A stretch of DNA of 64,000 nucleotides from AP-15 sp963785565 (GCA_963785565.1 CAWAVV010000013.1:446927-510926); one strand, 5' to 3'; counted from the first letter of the stretch, positions 36,515 through 44,839 are shown. Program-made: numbers and translations. Notes: generated by a model from the sequence alone, not told the origin.

Positions 36515-37756
36515 ATGAACCAGTTGCCTAAAGAGGCCAGGCATGAGGTCCTGCTCGACCCCCTCGACACGTTGCTAGCGGACGTCGCGATCCGGATTCA
36601 GTTGTCGGCGACTGATTACGGCAAGGCACAGTCGCGAAACCGAGTGATCAATGATCATCTAGAGCGTGAAAGTAGTCCGCTGCGTGGGCGGGTGAAGCTG
36701 CTTTATCCCCAGGGCTCGATGGCAATCGGGGCCACGATCGCTTCGCGCCTGCGCACGGACGAGTTCGACATTGATGCAATGGCCGAGCTGGCGATCCCCG
36801 CCGACACGTCCGCTCAAGTCGCATTAGACCTATTGTTCCGTAGCGTGCGAGGAGAACCCGGCTCCCGCTACTATGACATGGTTGAGCGCCGTACACGCTG
36901 CGTGACGATTCATTATGCGGATCGCATGCATATCGACGTGACACCCTCTGTGCTCCGGCTCGGCGAGTCTGCCAGAACTAGCGTCTTATTCCATCACAAG
37001 CCCGATGACCCACGTGAGCCGACGTATCGATTGCTTGGGAACCCTTGGGGTTTCGCGGCGTGGTTCAAGGAACAGACCCCACAGGATCACGCGTTCGCGG
37101 CGGTATTCGCAAAGAGGGCGGCAATTTGGGAAAGCGAGGTGCTCGCAAAGCGAGTCGACGCGGTGCCAGTACCAGCTCAGGAGGGCGCACTGGAGAAGGC
37201 CAAGGCGGTGATCGTCCTCCAGTTGCTGAAGCGGTGGCGGAATGTCCAATACGACCGCCGAAACGGTCGGCGCCCGCCCTCGGTCATGATGTCCAAGCTG
37301 GTGGCCGATGCAGCGAACCACACGGAGACGATTTTCCAGGAGCTCGAGATCCAGGCTCGCCATATGCGTCAGGTGATTGGTGCGGCGCACGACACCCGGC
37401 AAAAGGTGAACGTAATAAACCCGCGTTGTGAAAGTGACATCCTGACCGACCGTTGGCCCACGTCGCTCGATGAGCAGGAACTATTTGTGCGCGATATTGA
37501 CCGATTGATAGCTAAATTAAAGGAACTGCCGAGGAGCGACCTCGGGAGAATGCGCGGGATCTTGACCGAGCTGTTTGGTGAGAACCCTACGGGCCCAGTG
37601 TTCGAGAGCTATAACCGGCAGCTCGGCGAAAGCATCGCATCCGGTCGCAGTATGTATCTTCCCGGCAGCGGGCGTGTCCTAGCCGCAAGCGCTGCTACGC
37701 CAGCGCAGGCCGTTGCGACTCCGACGCACACGTTCTTCGGTCGCCCGCGCGAATGA
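36515..37756 (+). CDS. CBASS CD-NTase (cGAS/DncV-like nucleotidyltransferase)
   Basis: A protein of 413 residues from the ATG after GAAAGG (GTG/ATG codons further upstream are possible). The polymerase-beta-like core has the GS motif 'GSMAIGATIASRLRTDEFDI', i.e. GS-x-D-x-D with Asp in 'DEFDID', and the third acidic residue in 'RMHIDVTPS'. A helical C-terminal domain follows. The protein would make a cyclic di- or trinucleotide on phage infection. The C-terminus ends 'ATPTHTFFGRPRE'. The next gene starts in a 4-base overlap (ATGA). GC is lower than in the flanking core genes, consistent with acquisition. Confidence 0.9.
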   Translation: MNQLPKEARHEVLLDPLDTLLADVAIRIQLSATDYGKAQSRNRVINDHLERESSPLRGRVKLLYPQGSMAIGATIASRLRTDEFDIDAMAELAIPADTSAQVALDLLFRSVRGEPGSRYYDMVERRTRCVTIHYADRMHIDVTPSVLRLGESARTSVLFHHKPDDPREPTYRLLGNPWGFAAWFKEQTPQDHAFAAVFAKRAAIWESEVLAKRVDAVPVPAQEGALEKAKAVIVLQLLKRWRNVQYDRRNGRRPPSVMMSKLVADAANHTETIFQELEIQARHMRQVIGAAHDTRQKVNVINPRCESDILTDRWPTSLDEQELFVRDIDRLIAKLKELPRSDLGRMRGILTELFGENPTGPVFESYNRQLGESIASGRSMYLPGSGRVLAASAATPAQAVATPTHTFFGRPRE

Positions 37757-38448
37757 CCGGGCTCACGATGGCAGACCAGATCGCGCGTATGTGCGATCGG
37801 TTCCCGGATTTCCGCCATACGGAGCACTGTCGGTGGTGGACAACCTGGATTGGTCCGGTCAGGCCGTTGCATGGCGTCTATACGATCAGACTACAATACA
37901 TACGCCGCTATTGGCTCGGCGAGCTGGAGATCATCAATGGGTATACCCCGCAAGTCACGGTGGTGGAGCCGGCGCTGAACCTGGAGCATCCCAGCACAAG
38001 GAAGTCGGTGCCGCACGTGTATTGGCTGGAGCACTCTCCCGAGCGCTCAACTCTGTGTCTTTATGATCCCGCAACGTCGCAATGGTCACCAGATGACTTC
38101 ATCGCCGATACGATCGTGCCCTGGGCATGCGAATGGCTAGCCTGCTACGAGGGGTGGCTGGCAACCGGCGAATGGAGCGGCGGTGGCCGTCACCCGCAGC
38201 GGCGGCAGAACAGCATATTCCCGGTGACAGACCCCCCGAAATTCGATCCGCCGGATCACGGACAACGCGGCGCGTTCCGTTGGATTGGGATGAAGATCGG
38301 AACTTTCGGATCCTTGCCATTGATGGCGGCGGCATCCGCGGGATCTTCCCGGCCGCTGTCTTGGCAGGATTGGAAGAACGCTGCCTCGGCGGTCGATCAA
38401 TTGCGGGATATTTTGATCTCATCGCCGGCACCTCTACCGGTGGTATAA
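37753..38448 (+). CDS. CBASS E2-like conjugating protein (short type II Cap2)
   Basis: A protein of up to 231 residues, coupled to the CD-NTase stop. The core (~residues 10-150) has an E2-fold pattern: 'GVYTIRLQYIRRYWLGELEI', 'PQVTVVEPAL', 'PHVYWLEHSPERSTLCLYDP' with candidate catalytic Cys 102, and 'IADTIVPWACEWLACYEGWL' 'ATGEWSGGGRHP'. This is the E2-only Cap2 of short type II CBASS, which primes its CD-NTase by covalent conjugation (family knowledge). No E1 domain and no JAB deconjugase (Cap3) are present. The last ~56 codons overlap capV in another frame, so the true end may be earlier or a frameshift may exist. Confidence 0.7.
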   Translation: MTGLTMADQIARMCDRFPDFRHTEHCRWWTTWIGPVRPLHGVYTIRLQYIRRYWLGELEIINGYTPQVTVVEPALNLEHPSTRKSVPHVYWLEHSPERSTLCLYDPATSQWSPDDFIADTIVPWACEWLACYEGWLATGEWSGGGRHPQRRQNSIFPVTDPPKFDPPDHGQRGAFRWIGMKIGTFGSLPLMAAASAGSSRPLSWQDWKNAASAVDQLRDILISSPAPLPVV

Positions 38449-39293
38449 TTGCCCTCGGTCTCGCGGCAGGTCTCACGGCTGATGACCTACGACGGTTGTA
38501 TGTGGAACGTGGCAATGAAATCTTCCCACTATGCGGGTCCAGACTTATCGGTCGTATGGGCCGGAGATTGAATGCATGGCGGCGGCTACTCCGCTACAGC
38601 TATGATCAGGAGGCGCTCGCCCAGGTGCTGGAGGAGCGTCTCGGCGAAGTGGAGCTCGGCGCAGCACGGACCCGTCTTTGCATTCCATCGTTTGAGGGTG
38701 TAAATGGCGAGGTGTACATATTTAAGACTCCGCATCACCCGGATTTTCGCAAGGATCTGCATGAGCGGATGGTGAAGATCGCCTTGGCAACGTCCGCCGC
38801 GCCAACTTACTATCGGCCGTTGTGTGACGCCGGCTACACCTTTGTTGACGGCGGCGTTTGGGCAAACAATCCTGTCATGATCGCTTTAACGGAAGCGTTA
38901 ACCTCCTTCCGCCTTAATCGCGCGCAATTGCAGATCCTGAGCATTGGTTGCGGCGACGACCCTTACAGCGTTACGGGCAAAAAGATCTCGCGTGGCGGGA
39001 TGTGGTATTGGCGCGATATCATCAATGCTGCCATGCGATTGCAGTCGCAGAATGCGCTCGGCCAAGCCAATTTGCTGATTGGACCGGAACGGTTGGTTCG
39101 AGTTGACATCCCGAAGGAGGTTCCAAAGATCGAGCTCGATGACTGGCAAGCGGCAGTCGCGCTTTTGCAAGTACCAGCGATTGCCACTGTCACATCGACC
39201 GGAGATCGGATCGCCTCGATTTTTCTAATGGAACCGGCTGCACCGTACGTTCCAATCGTTACTTTCGATGGGGAACAGCCCGCGGCGTTGTAG
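38280..39293 (+). CDS. capV: CBASS patatin-like phospholipase effector (CapV type)
   Basis: About 337 residues from the TTG at 38280 (alternative ATG 38172). Patatin catalytic features: oxyanion loop 'ILAIDGGGIRGIFPA', nucleophile elbow 'LIAGTSTGGIIAL' (GTSTG) and catalytic Asp in 'FVDGGVWANNPV'. CapV-type phospholipases are activated by the CD-NTase product and degrade the inner membrane, killing the infected cell. No ribosome site is visible and the start lies inside the E2 frame, so translation may depend on coupling. Last gene of the operon; REP palindromes follow. Confidence 0.85.
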   Translation: MDWDEDRNFRILAIDGGGIRGIFPAAVLAGLEERCLGGRSIAGYFDLIAGTSTGGIIALGLAAGLTADDLRRLYVERGNEIFPLCGSRLIGRMGRRLNAWRRLLRYSYDQEALAQVLEERLGEVELGAARTRLCIPSFEGVNGEVYIFKTPHHPDFRKDLHERMVKIALATSAAPTYYRPLCDAGYTFVDGGVWANNPVMIALTEALTSFRLNRAQLQILSIGCGDDPYSVTGKKISRGGMWYWRDIINAAMRLQSQNALGQANLLIGPERLVRVDIPKEVPKIELDDWQAAVALLQVPAIATVTSTGDRIASIFLMEPAAPYVPIVTFDGEQPAAL

Positions 39294-39300
39294 TAGAGCG

Positions 39301-39414
39301 CGTAGGATGGGCTGAGCGTTTAGCGAAGCAAGCGTAGGATGGGCTGAGCCTCGCAAATCCCATCATTGCCAGCACGTAGCACGTAGGATGGGCTGAGCGT
39401 CGCGAAGCCCATCA
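39301..39414. repeat. Three REP palindromes downstream of the CBASS operon
   Basis: Three copies start CGTAGGATGGGCTGAGC at 39301, 39333 and 39382. The third is complete, with arms GATGGGCT and AGCCCATC around a short loop. The same motif flanks the RAYT gene at 42871-42890 and 43488-43519. Confidence 0.8.
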
Positions 39415-39448
39415 TACCGGGTCCGGGTCTGAACGATGGTTTCGCCTT

Positions 39449-41130
39449 GAGGCTGGGCAAGAAACTCATGCAGCCGCTACTGCGGAAGGACCAGGCCCAT
39501 TGGTGCAATTGGGCGGGTTAGGCGGGAGCCCCCGATCCCAGCGGCCAGCCTAAGGAAAGAAAGAGCGAACGAACGAGCGAGACACAGAACAGCCAATAGT
39601 AGCCACAAAAACAGCGCCATCCAGCGTTGCAGGCCGAGGATGCGCAGCACCCGGCTGAAGTTGTAGCACAACGCCATCAGGTTCCATTCGCCGCACACCT
39701 TGGCGAACCCGCGCACCAGGAAGTGGCGATACCCGGCACGGCATTTGAGCGTGCCGAACGGGTGCTCAGCCAAGGCTTTGCGGCGGCGCATCATCGCCTC
39801 GCCATGCTGCTCGAAGCGCGCCCGATGCCGCTCGACGACGTCCTCGTGAACCCAGCGCTCGATCTCGCGCCGCGTGCCGTTGCGCGAGAGGCATCGCCCG
39901 CGCAACGGGCAGGCCCGGCAAACCGATCGCCGGCTGGCATAGCGGAGCGCCATCTTGCCGGTGGCTTGCCGCCTCAGACTGCGCATCGGCCGCAGCTCGG
40001 CGCCACCCGGACAGCGATACCGGTCAGCCGCGGCGTCGTATTGGAAGTCTCCCAGGCCGAACCGGCCTTGCGCCTTCAGCCGGTGGCTGCGATCGGGTGG
40101 CGGCACATAGGCGGTAATCGCCTCCTCTTCGCACGCCTTCAGCGTCTCGCCGTTGTAGTAGCCGCTGTCGGCGACGACGGTCAGCGCGGCGGCGCCGAGG
40201 GCTTCTTTGGCTGCCGCCGCCATCGCGTGCAGCTGGCCGGTGTCGTTGCCGTCGTTGACCACAGCACTGGCGACGATCAGCTTGTACTTGTCGTCGACCG
40301 CGATTTGCACATTGTAACCGGCCACGATTTGCCCGTGTTTGGAGAGCAGCCGAGCGTCCGGGTCAGTGCGCGAGAGCTGGCCATCGCCACTGTGCTGCAG
40401 ATCGGCCAGATCGGCTTTGGCCGCCGCCCGGCGCTCACGCAAGCCTATCAGCCGCTGCGTCATCTCTTGTGCCGAAGGCGCCGGCGGCGCTGCGGCGCTC
40501 GCCTCCTCGGCCCTGTCGTTGGCGTCGAGTGCTGCGGCGTACTCGGCGATGCTGCGGTCCAAGGCCGCCATCTGCTCGTCCAGTCGCTTCTCGGTCAGGA
40601 TGCTCGCCTTGCTGGCGTCGCCGTGGAAGAACGCGCCATCGATCGCCACCAACGCGCCGCCCAGCAAGTCCAGGCGGCGCGCCAAGCGCACAAACTCCCG
40701 GTTGACCGCCTGCAGCCCGGCGGCGTTGTTCTTGCGGAAATCGGCGATCGTGCGATAGCCGGGCGTCAATCCCCGCAACAGCCACATCACCTCGACATTG
40801 CGCCGCGTCTCGCGCGCCAGCCGGCGCGAGGAGCGCACCTGGTTGAGATAGCCGTAAAGATACAGCTTCAACAGATCGCCCGGAGCATAGGGCGGCTGGC
40901 CGGCGCCGCCGTCCGAGCCGACATCGCAGAACTCCAGCCCCATCAGGTCGAGCGAATCGACGTAGGCATCGATCGTCCGCACCGGATTGTCGCGATCGAC
41001 ATAGTCCTCCAGACACGGCGGCAACAGGCTCACCTGCTCCCGGCTGTGGCCGATCTTGTAGGTACGGTTTGTCATACCACAAATTGTATACCCGGCAGCC
41101 CGCCAGGGATGGCGTTTCTTGCCCAGCCTC
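39449..41130 (-). mobile_element. IS1182-family element, copy 1
   Basis: A 1682-bp element with 17-bp perfect terminal inverted repeats (GAGGCTGGGCAAGAAAC left, complement at 41114-41130). It contains one transposase gene. The sequence is the same length as copy 2 and, as far as can be read, identical except one base (A at 39601, G at 41341). Its left flank (GATGGTTTCGCCTT) looks like half of a REP. Confidence 0.9.
39477..41075 (-). CDS. IS1182-family transposase, copy 1
   Basis: A protein of 532 residues beginning 'MTNRTYKIGHSREQVSLLPP'. It shows the family's N-terminal domain ('DYVDRDNPVRTIDAYVDSL') and a DDE core: Asp in 'GGALVAIDGAFFHGDASK', Asp in 'LTVVADSGYYNGETLKACEE', and Glu in the 'KALAEHPFGTLKCRAGYRHF' region. 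A Cys motif ('VCRACPLRGRC') precedes the last acidic residue. The product is intact and probably active. It differs from copy 2 by one residue near the C-terminus (Leu versus Pro). Confidence 0.93.
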   Translation of the reverse strand: MTNRTYKIGHSREQVSLLPPCLEDYVDRDNPVRTIDAYVDSLDLMGLEFCDVGSDGGAGQPPYAPGDLLKLYLYGYLNQVRSSRRLARETRRNVEVMWLLRGLTPGYRTIADFRKNNAAGLQAVNREFVRLARRLDLLGGALVAIDGAFFHGDASKASILTEKRLDEQMAALDRSIAEYAAALDANDRAEEASAAAPPAPSAQEMTQRLIGLRERRAAAKADLADLQHSGDGQLSRTDPDARLLSKHGQIVAGYNVQIAVDDKYKLIVASAVVNDGNDTGQLHAMAAAAKEALGAAALTVVADSGYYNGETLKACEEEAITAYVPPPDRSHRLKAQGRFGLGDFQYDAAADRYRCPGGAELRPMRSLRRQATGKMALRYASRRSVCRACPLRGRCLSRNGTRREIERWVHEDVVERHRARFEQHGEAMMRRRKALAEHPFGTLKCRAGYRHFLVRGFAKVCGEWNLMALCYNFSRVLRILGLQRWMALFLWLLLAVLCLARSFALSFLRLAAGIGGSRLTRPIAPMGLVLPQ

Positions 41131-41188
41131 GAAGCGTAATCCGCCGCCGCTAATCTCGCCGAAACGAGGGGGTGGCGGAATGCGCTGC

Positions 41189-42870
41189 GAGGCTGGGCAA
41201 GAAACTCATGCAGCCGCTACTGCGGAAGGACCAGGCCCATTGGTGCAATTGGGCGGGTTAGGCGGGAGCCCCCGATCCCAGCGGCCAGCCTAAGGAAAGA
41301 AAGAGCGAACGAACGAGCGAGACACAGAACAGCCAATAGTGGCCACAAAAACAGCGCCATCCAGCGTTGCAGGCCGAGGATGCGCAGCACCCGGCTGAAG
41401 TTGTAGCACAACGCCATCAGGTTCCATTCGCCGCACACCTTGGCGAACCCGCGCACCAGGAAGTGGCGATACCCGGCACGGCATTTGAGCGTGCCGAACG
41501 GGTGCTCAGCCAAGGCTTTGCGGCGGCGCATCATCGCCTCGCCATGCTGCTCGAAGCGCGCCCGATGCCGCTCGACGACGTCCTCGTGAACCCAGCGCTC
41601 GATCTCGCGCCGCGTGCCGTTGCGCGAGAGGCATCGCCCGCGCAACGGGCAGGCCCGGCAAACCGATCGCCGGCTGGCATAGCGGAGCGCCATCTTGCCG
41701 GTGGCTTGCCGCCTCAGACTGCGCATCGGCCGCAGCTCGGCGCCACCCGGACAGCGATACCGGTCAGCCGCGGCGTCGTATTGGAAGTCTCCCAGGCCGA
41801 ACCGGCCTTGCGCCTTCAGCCGGTGGCTGCGATCGGGTGGCGGCACATAGGCGGTAATCGCCTCCTCTTCGCACGCCTTCAGCGTCTCGCCGTTGTAGTA
41901 GCCGCTGTCGGCGACGACGGTCAGCGCGGCGGCGCCGAGGGCTTCTTTGGCTGCCGCCGCCATCGCGTGCAGCTGGCCGGTGTCGTTGCCGTCGTTGACC
42001 ACAGCACTGGCGACGATCAGCTTGTACTTGTCGTCGACCGCGATTTGCACATTGTAACCGGCCACGATTTGCCCGTGTTTGGAGAGCAGCCGAGCGTCCG
42101 GGTCAGTGCGCGAGAGCTGGCCATCGCCACTGTGCTGCAGATCGGCCAGATCGGCTTTGGCCGCCGCCCGGCGCTCACGCAAGCCTATCAGCCGCTGCGT
42201 CATCTCTTGTGCCGAAGGCGCCGGCGGCGCTGCGGCGCTCGCCTCCTCGGCCCTGTCGTTGGCGTCGAGTGCTGCGGCGTACTCGGCGATGCTGCGGTCC
42301 AAGGCCGCCATCTGCTCGTCCAGTCGCTTCTCGGTCAGGATGCTCGCCTTGCTGGCGTCGCCGTGGAAGAACGCGCCATCGATCGCCACCAACGCGCCGC
42401 CCAGCAAGTCCAGGCGGCGCGCCAAGCGCACAAACTCCCGGTTGACCGCCTGCAGCCCGGCGGCGTTGTTCTTGCGGAAATCGGCGATCGTGCGATAGCC
42501 GGGCGTCAATCCCCGCAACAGCCACATCACCTCGACATTGCGCCGCGTCTCGCGCGCCAGCCGGCGCGAGGAGCGCACCTGGTTGAGATAGCCGTAAAGA
42601 TACAGCTTCAACAGATCGCCCGGAGCATAGGGCGGCTGGCCGGCGCCGCCGTCCGAGCCGACATCGCAGAACTCCAGCCCCATCAGGTCGAGCGAATCGA
42701 CGTAGGCATCGATCGTCCGCACCGGATTGTCGCGATCGACATAGTCCTCCAGACACGGCGGCAACAGGCTCACCTGCTCCCGGCTGTGGCCGATCTTGTA
42801 GGTACGGTTTGTCATACCACAAATTGTATACCCGGCAGCCCGCCAGGGATGGCGTTTCTTGCCCAGCCTC
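41189..42870 (-). mobile_element. IS1182-family element, copy 2
   Basis: Second 1682-bp copy in the same orientation, exactly 1740 bp from copy 1 and separated from it by 58 bp. Same 17-bp inverted ends. The right end abuts a REP head (GTCCGCTCAACCCACCCTAC). Confidence 0.9.
41217..42815 (-). CDS. IS1182-family transposase, copy 2
   Basis: Identical in start ('MTNRTYKIGHSREQ') and catalytic residues to the copy at 39477-41075. A longer frame runs upstream out of the element, but the start inside the IS at 42815 is the shared one. Differs by a single residue (LWPLLAVL instead of LWLLLAVL). The near-identity indicates very recent duplication. Confidence 0.93.
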   Translation of the reverse strand: MTNRTYKIGHSREQVSLLPPCLEDYVDRDNPVRTIDAYVDSLDLMGLEFCDVGSDGGAGQPPYAPGDLLKLYLYGYLNQVRSSRRLARETRRNVEVMWLLRGLTPGYRTIADFRKNNAAGLQAVNREFVRLARRLDLLGGALVAIDGAFFHGDASKASILTEKRLDEQMAALDRSIAEYAAALDANDRAEEASAAAPPAPSAQEMTQRLIGLRERRAAAKADLADLQHSGDGQLSRTDPDARLLSKHGQIVAGYNVQIAVDDKYKLIVASAVVNDGNDTGQLHAMAAAAKEALGAAALTVVADSGYYNGETLKACEEEAITAYVPPPDRSHRLKAQGRFGLGDFQYDAAADRYRCPGGAELRPMRSLRRQATGKMALRYASRRSVCRACPLRGRCLSRNGTRREIERWVHEDVVERHRARFEQHGEAMMRRRKALAEHPFGTLKCRAGYRHFLVRGFAKVCGEWNLMALCYNFSRVLRILGLQRWMALFLWPLLAVLCLARSFALSFLRLAAGIGGSRLTRPIAPMGLVLPQ

Positions 42871-42890
42871 GTCCGCTCAACCCACCCTAC
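42871..42890 (-). repeat. REP half next to IS1182
   Basis: Reads GTAGGGTGGGTTGAGCGGAC on the minus strand, matching the REP head seen at 39301 with three changes. It is cut by the right end of IS1182 copy 2. Confidence 0.65.
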
Positions 42891-42919
42891 CAACCACTAC
42901 GAACTACCAATGGTGCCTT

Positions 42920-43453
42920 TCATCGTTCGCCGAAGCCATCCTCGTGGTCCACGCGACCGCCGGCCCAATCCGCGGGGTAGATCCCGAGCCTGACCATGCG
43001 GTGAAAGGACGAAAACGGCCAGTCCCGGACGCGCCGGACATGGCCATGTTTAACCGGATTCAAATGGATGTAATCGACATGGCGGGCGAAATCGTCCTCG
43101 TCACGGATCGTGTGCTCCCAATATCGGCGCTGCCAAATGCCGCGTTCGCGTTTGCGCGCGCGACTGGCCGAGATTTCCTCCCGTCGTGCGACGCCGCGGC
43201 TGAACCCCGCCTTGACCAGCGACCAGCGGTTCGAGAAATCGGTGTCGCCCTCCGGCAAGGTCCAAATCGCATGGAGATGGTCCGGCAGAACGGCGATAGC
43301 GCCGATGGCGAACGGATGCCGCCGGCGCACGTCTCGGAACACCGCTCGCAGCAATTCAACATTGTCGACGAGCAGCCGCGACCGGCGATCGGCGAGGTTG
43401 ACGGTGAAGAAAAACGAACCTCCGGGCAGAAAGTTGCGGCGATAAGACGGCAC
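42920..43453 (-). CDS. REP-associated tyrosine transposase (RAYT)
   Basis: A protein of 177 residues of the Y1/IS200-like HUH family. The signature pieces are 'GGSFFFTVNLADRRSRLL' at the N-terminus, the HUH motif in 'AIAVLPDHLHAIWTLPEGD', and the tyrosine region 'DFARHVDYIHLNPVKHGHVR' followed by 'WPFSSFHR'. RAYTs nick and move REP palindromes. REP sequences of the same type lie on both sides (42871-42890, 43488-43519) and in the cluster at 39301, so this enzyme is the likely source of the local REPs. Confidence 0.9.
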   Translation of the reverse strand: MPSYRRNFLPGGSFFFTVNLADRRSRLLVDNVELLRAVFRDVRRRHPFAIGAIAVLPDHLHAIWTLPEGDTDFSNRWSLVKAGFSRGVARREEISASRARKRERGIWQRRYWEHTIRDEDDFARHVDYIHLNPVKHGHVRRVRDWPFSSFHRMVRLGIYPADWAGGRVDHEDGFGER

Positions 43454-43487
43454 GACCGGTTCGACCCCCGGGTTTCTTCGACTTCTC

Positions 43488-43519
43488 GATGGGCTTCGCT
43501 TTGCTCAGCCCATCCTACG
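43488..43519 (-). repeat. REP palindrome upstream of RAYT
   Basis: Arms GATGGGCT and AGCCCATC separate a TCGCTTTGCTC-type loop, then CCTACG. It is a complete copy of the REP at 39382, in opposite orientation, 35 bases upstream of the RAYT start. Confidence 0.8.
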
Positions 43520-43526
43520 ACTACGA

Positions 43527-43961
43527 CTACGACTCGGAAAATGCTGCCCAGCGGTATGGCTGGCGCTCGAAGCGCTCCACGCCGGTGAGGTCCATCGACC
43601 AAGGGAGAGCCGAGCGGCACCAGCCCTGCCGGGTCGGTCGCAACTCGGCGCGGCGGTCGAGCGCGCCCACCCGCAGGCCATAAGATTGCGGGCTGGCGCC
43701 TGCCGCTGTGGCGTAGAGCGGCGTGCCCATTCGGGGCAGAACGCGTGCACCCGCTCATACCCGCTTTCCGCGGTCTTGGTATAAAGCTTGGGGGGCGCCG
43801 CTTCGCAGGACGAAAGTGCCGGGCAAGCTTGGCACCGTGGTGCGAAAAGCGGTGCCGGTAAGGGTCTGGCAATCGGTGCAATGGCAGATTTTGACCTGAG
43901 CCGGGTCGATTTCAGCCTCAAAGCTGATCTGACCGCAATGACAGCGTCCGGTAACTTTCAT
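43527..43961 (-). pseudogene. GFA-family (glutathione-dependent formaldehyde-activating-like) protein, two frameshifts
   Basis: Three frames join to a normal ~140-residue GFA protein: 'MKVTGRCHCGQISFEAEIDP' with 'CHCTDCQTLTGTAFRT'; then 'KLYTKTAESGYERVHAFCPE'; then 'GTPLYATAAGASPQSYGLRV' to 'MDLTGVERFERQPYRWAAF'. The Cys ligands of both zinc sites are present. The first break is in a run of six G/C (43790-43795), and the second is a missing base in what should read TGCGGCACG. Both look like indel errors. GFA proteins are zinc proteins of mostly unknown substrate. Confidence 0.8.
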
Positions 43962-44176
43962 CGCTCGTTCTTCCTGGTGATGCTTTGCCCGATGCCGGGC
44001 GTCGATGATTACGATCTCTCGGCGAAGCGATTAGCACAATCGCGAACTGCCCTCGGGTGGCCCAACCTGTTCACGTACGAAAAGTTACTGCGTCGCCGTC
44101 CCCACGAGTTTTCTTGCTTCAGCCATCGGCTAAAGCTATCCAAATCAATATTCATAGCTTTAAGGGCGATGGCGCG

Positions 44177-44443
44177 ATGACGGAGCAATTACTCCTGCGG
44201 TTGCCGGAGGAGCTGGTCAGGCGGTTCAAGCGAGCCGTTGCCCCGCGCCAGCGTAGCAAATTCGTGGAGCGGCTTTTGGAGCAGGCCCTGCCGCCAGACG
44301 AGGTCAGTGACAGCGACCCCCTGTATCAAGCCGCGCTTGCCGTCGAACAGGACGAAGCCCTGGCGGCGGAGATGACCGAATGGGAAGCAGTGACTCTTGA
44401 CGACGGTCTTGCACCTGACCGGTTTGATCGGACGACGCGGTGA
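44177..44443 (+). CDS. Type II antitoxin, ribbon-helix-helix type (MazE/CopG-like)
   Basis: An 88-residue acidic protein from the ATG at 44177. The N-terminus 'TEQLLLRLPEELVRRFKRAV' is a ribbon-helix-helix DNA-binding unit, and the acidic C-terminal half ('AALAVEQDEALAAEMTEWEA') would bind the toxin. Its end overlaps the toxin start by 4 bases (GTGA). It would neutralise the toxin and repress its own operon (family knowledge). Confidence 0.82.
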   Translation: MTEQLLLRLPEELVRRFKRAVAPRQRSKFVERLLEQALPPDEVSDSDPLYQAALAVEQDEALAAEMTEWEAVTLDDGLAPDRFDRTTR

Positions 44444-44793
44444 CGGATGCTCGGCCGTCTCCCGCCCCGCCGGTGCATCGCGGCGAGATCTGGTGGGTTG
44501 ATTTCGACCCAACTCAGGGCGGCGAAATTAGAAAGACAAGGCCGGCCGTCGTCCTGACTGCCGACGCTCTGAACCGCGCGCGGCGAACGATCGTGGTCGT
44601 ACCACTTTCAACCGGCCCTCAGCCCCGCCCGCCGCTCGTCATTGCCACGCCCTCCGCCGGGGCAAGCTCGGTCGCGGTTTGCGACCAGATTCGCGCTGTG
44701 GACAAGCGCCGCCTGACGCGTGGCGAGGGGCGGCTTTCGGCTAAGGACCTGCGAGCGATCGAGGATTCCCTGCGTCGGGTCCTCGAGCTTTGA
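44440..44793 (+). CDS. MazF/PemK-family mRNA interferase toxin
   Basis: A protein of 117 residues with GTG start coupled to the antitoxin. The fold signature is clear: 'HRGEIWWVDFDPTQGGEIRK', 'TRPAVVLTADALN', 'VVVPLSTGPQPRPPLV', 'AVCDQIRAVDKRRLTR' and 'AIEDSLRRVLEL'. The conserved Arg (KTRP) and Thr/Ser (PLST) of the active site are present. Cleaves single-stranded RNA; may stabilise the accessory block or serve in abortive defence. Confidence 0.92.
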   Translation: MTDARPSPAPPVHRGEIWWVDFDPTQGGEIRKTRPAVVLTADALNRARRTIVVVPLSTGPQPRPPLVIATPSAGASSVAVCDQIRAVDKRRLTRGEGRLSAKDLRAIEDSLRRVLEL

Positions 44794-44839
44794 GGCTAGG
44801 GCGGCGCGGCACGTCTGGGAGCACAATCGGGTCGGGCAT

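Noticed and set aside
39627..42980. Two ~510-codon plus-strand frames across the IS1182 copies
   Set aside because: They mirror the transposase genes on the other strand and are repeated only because the IS is repeated.
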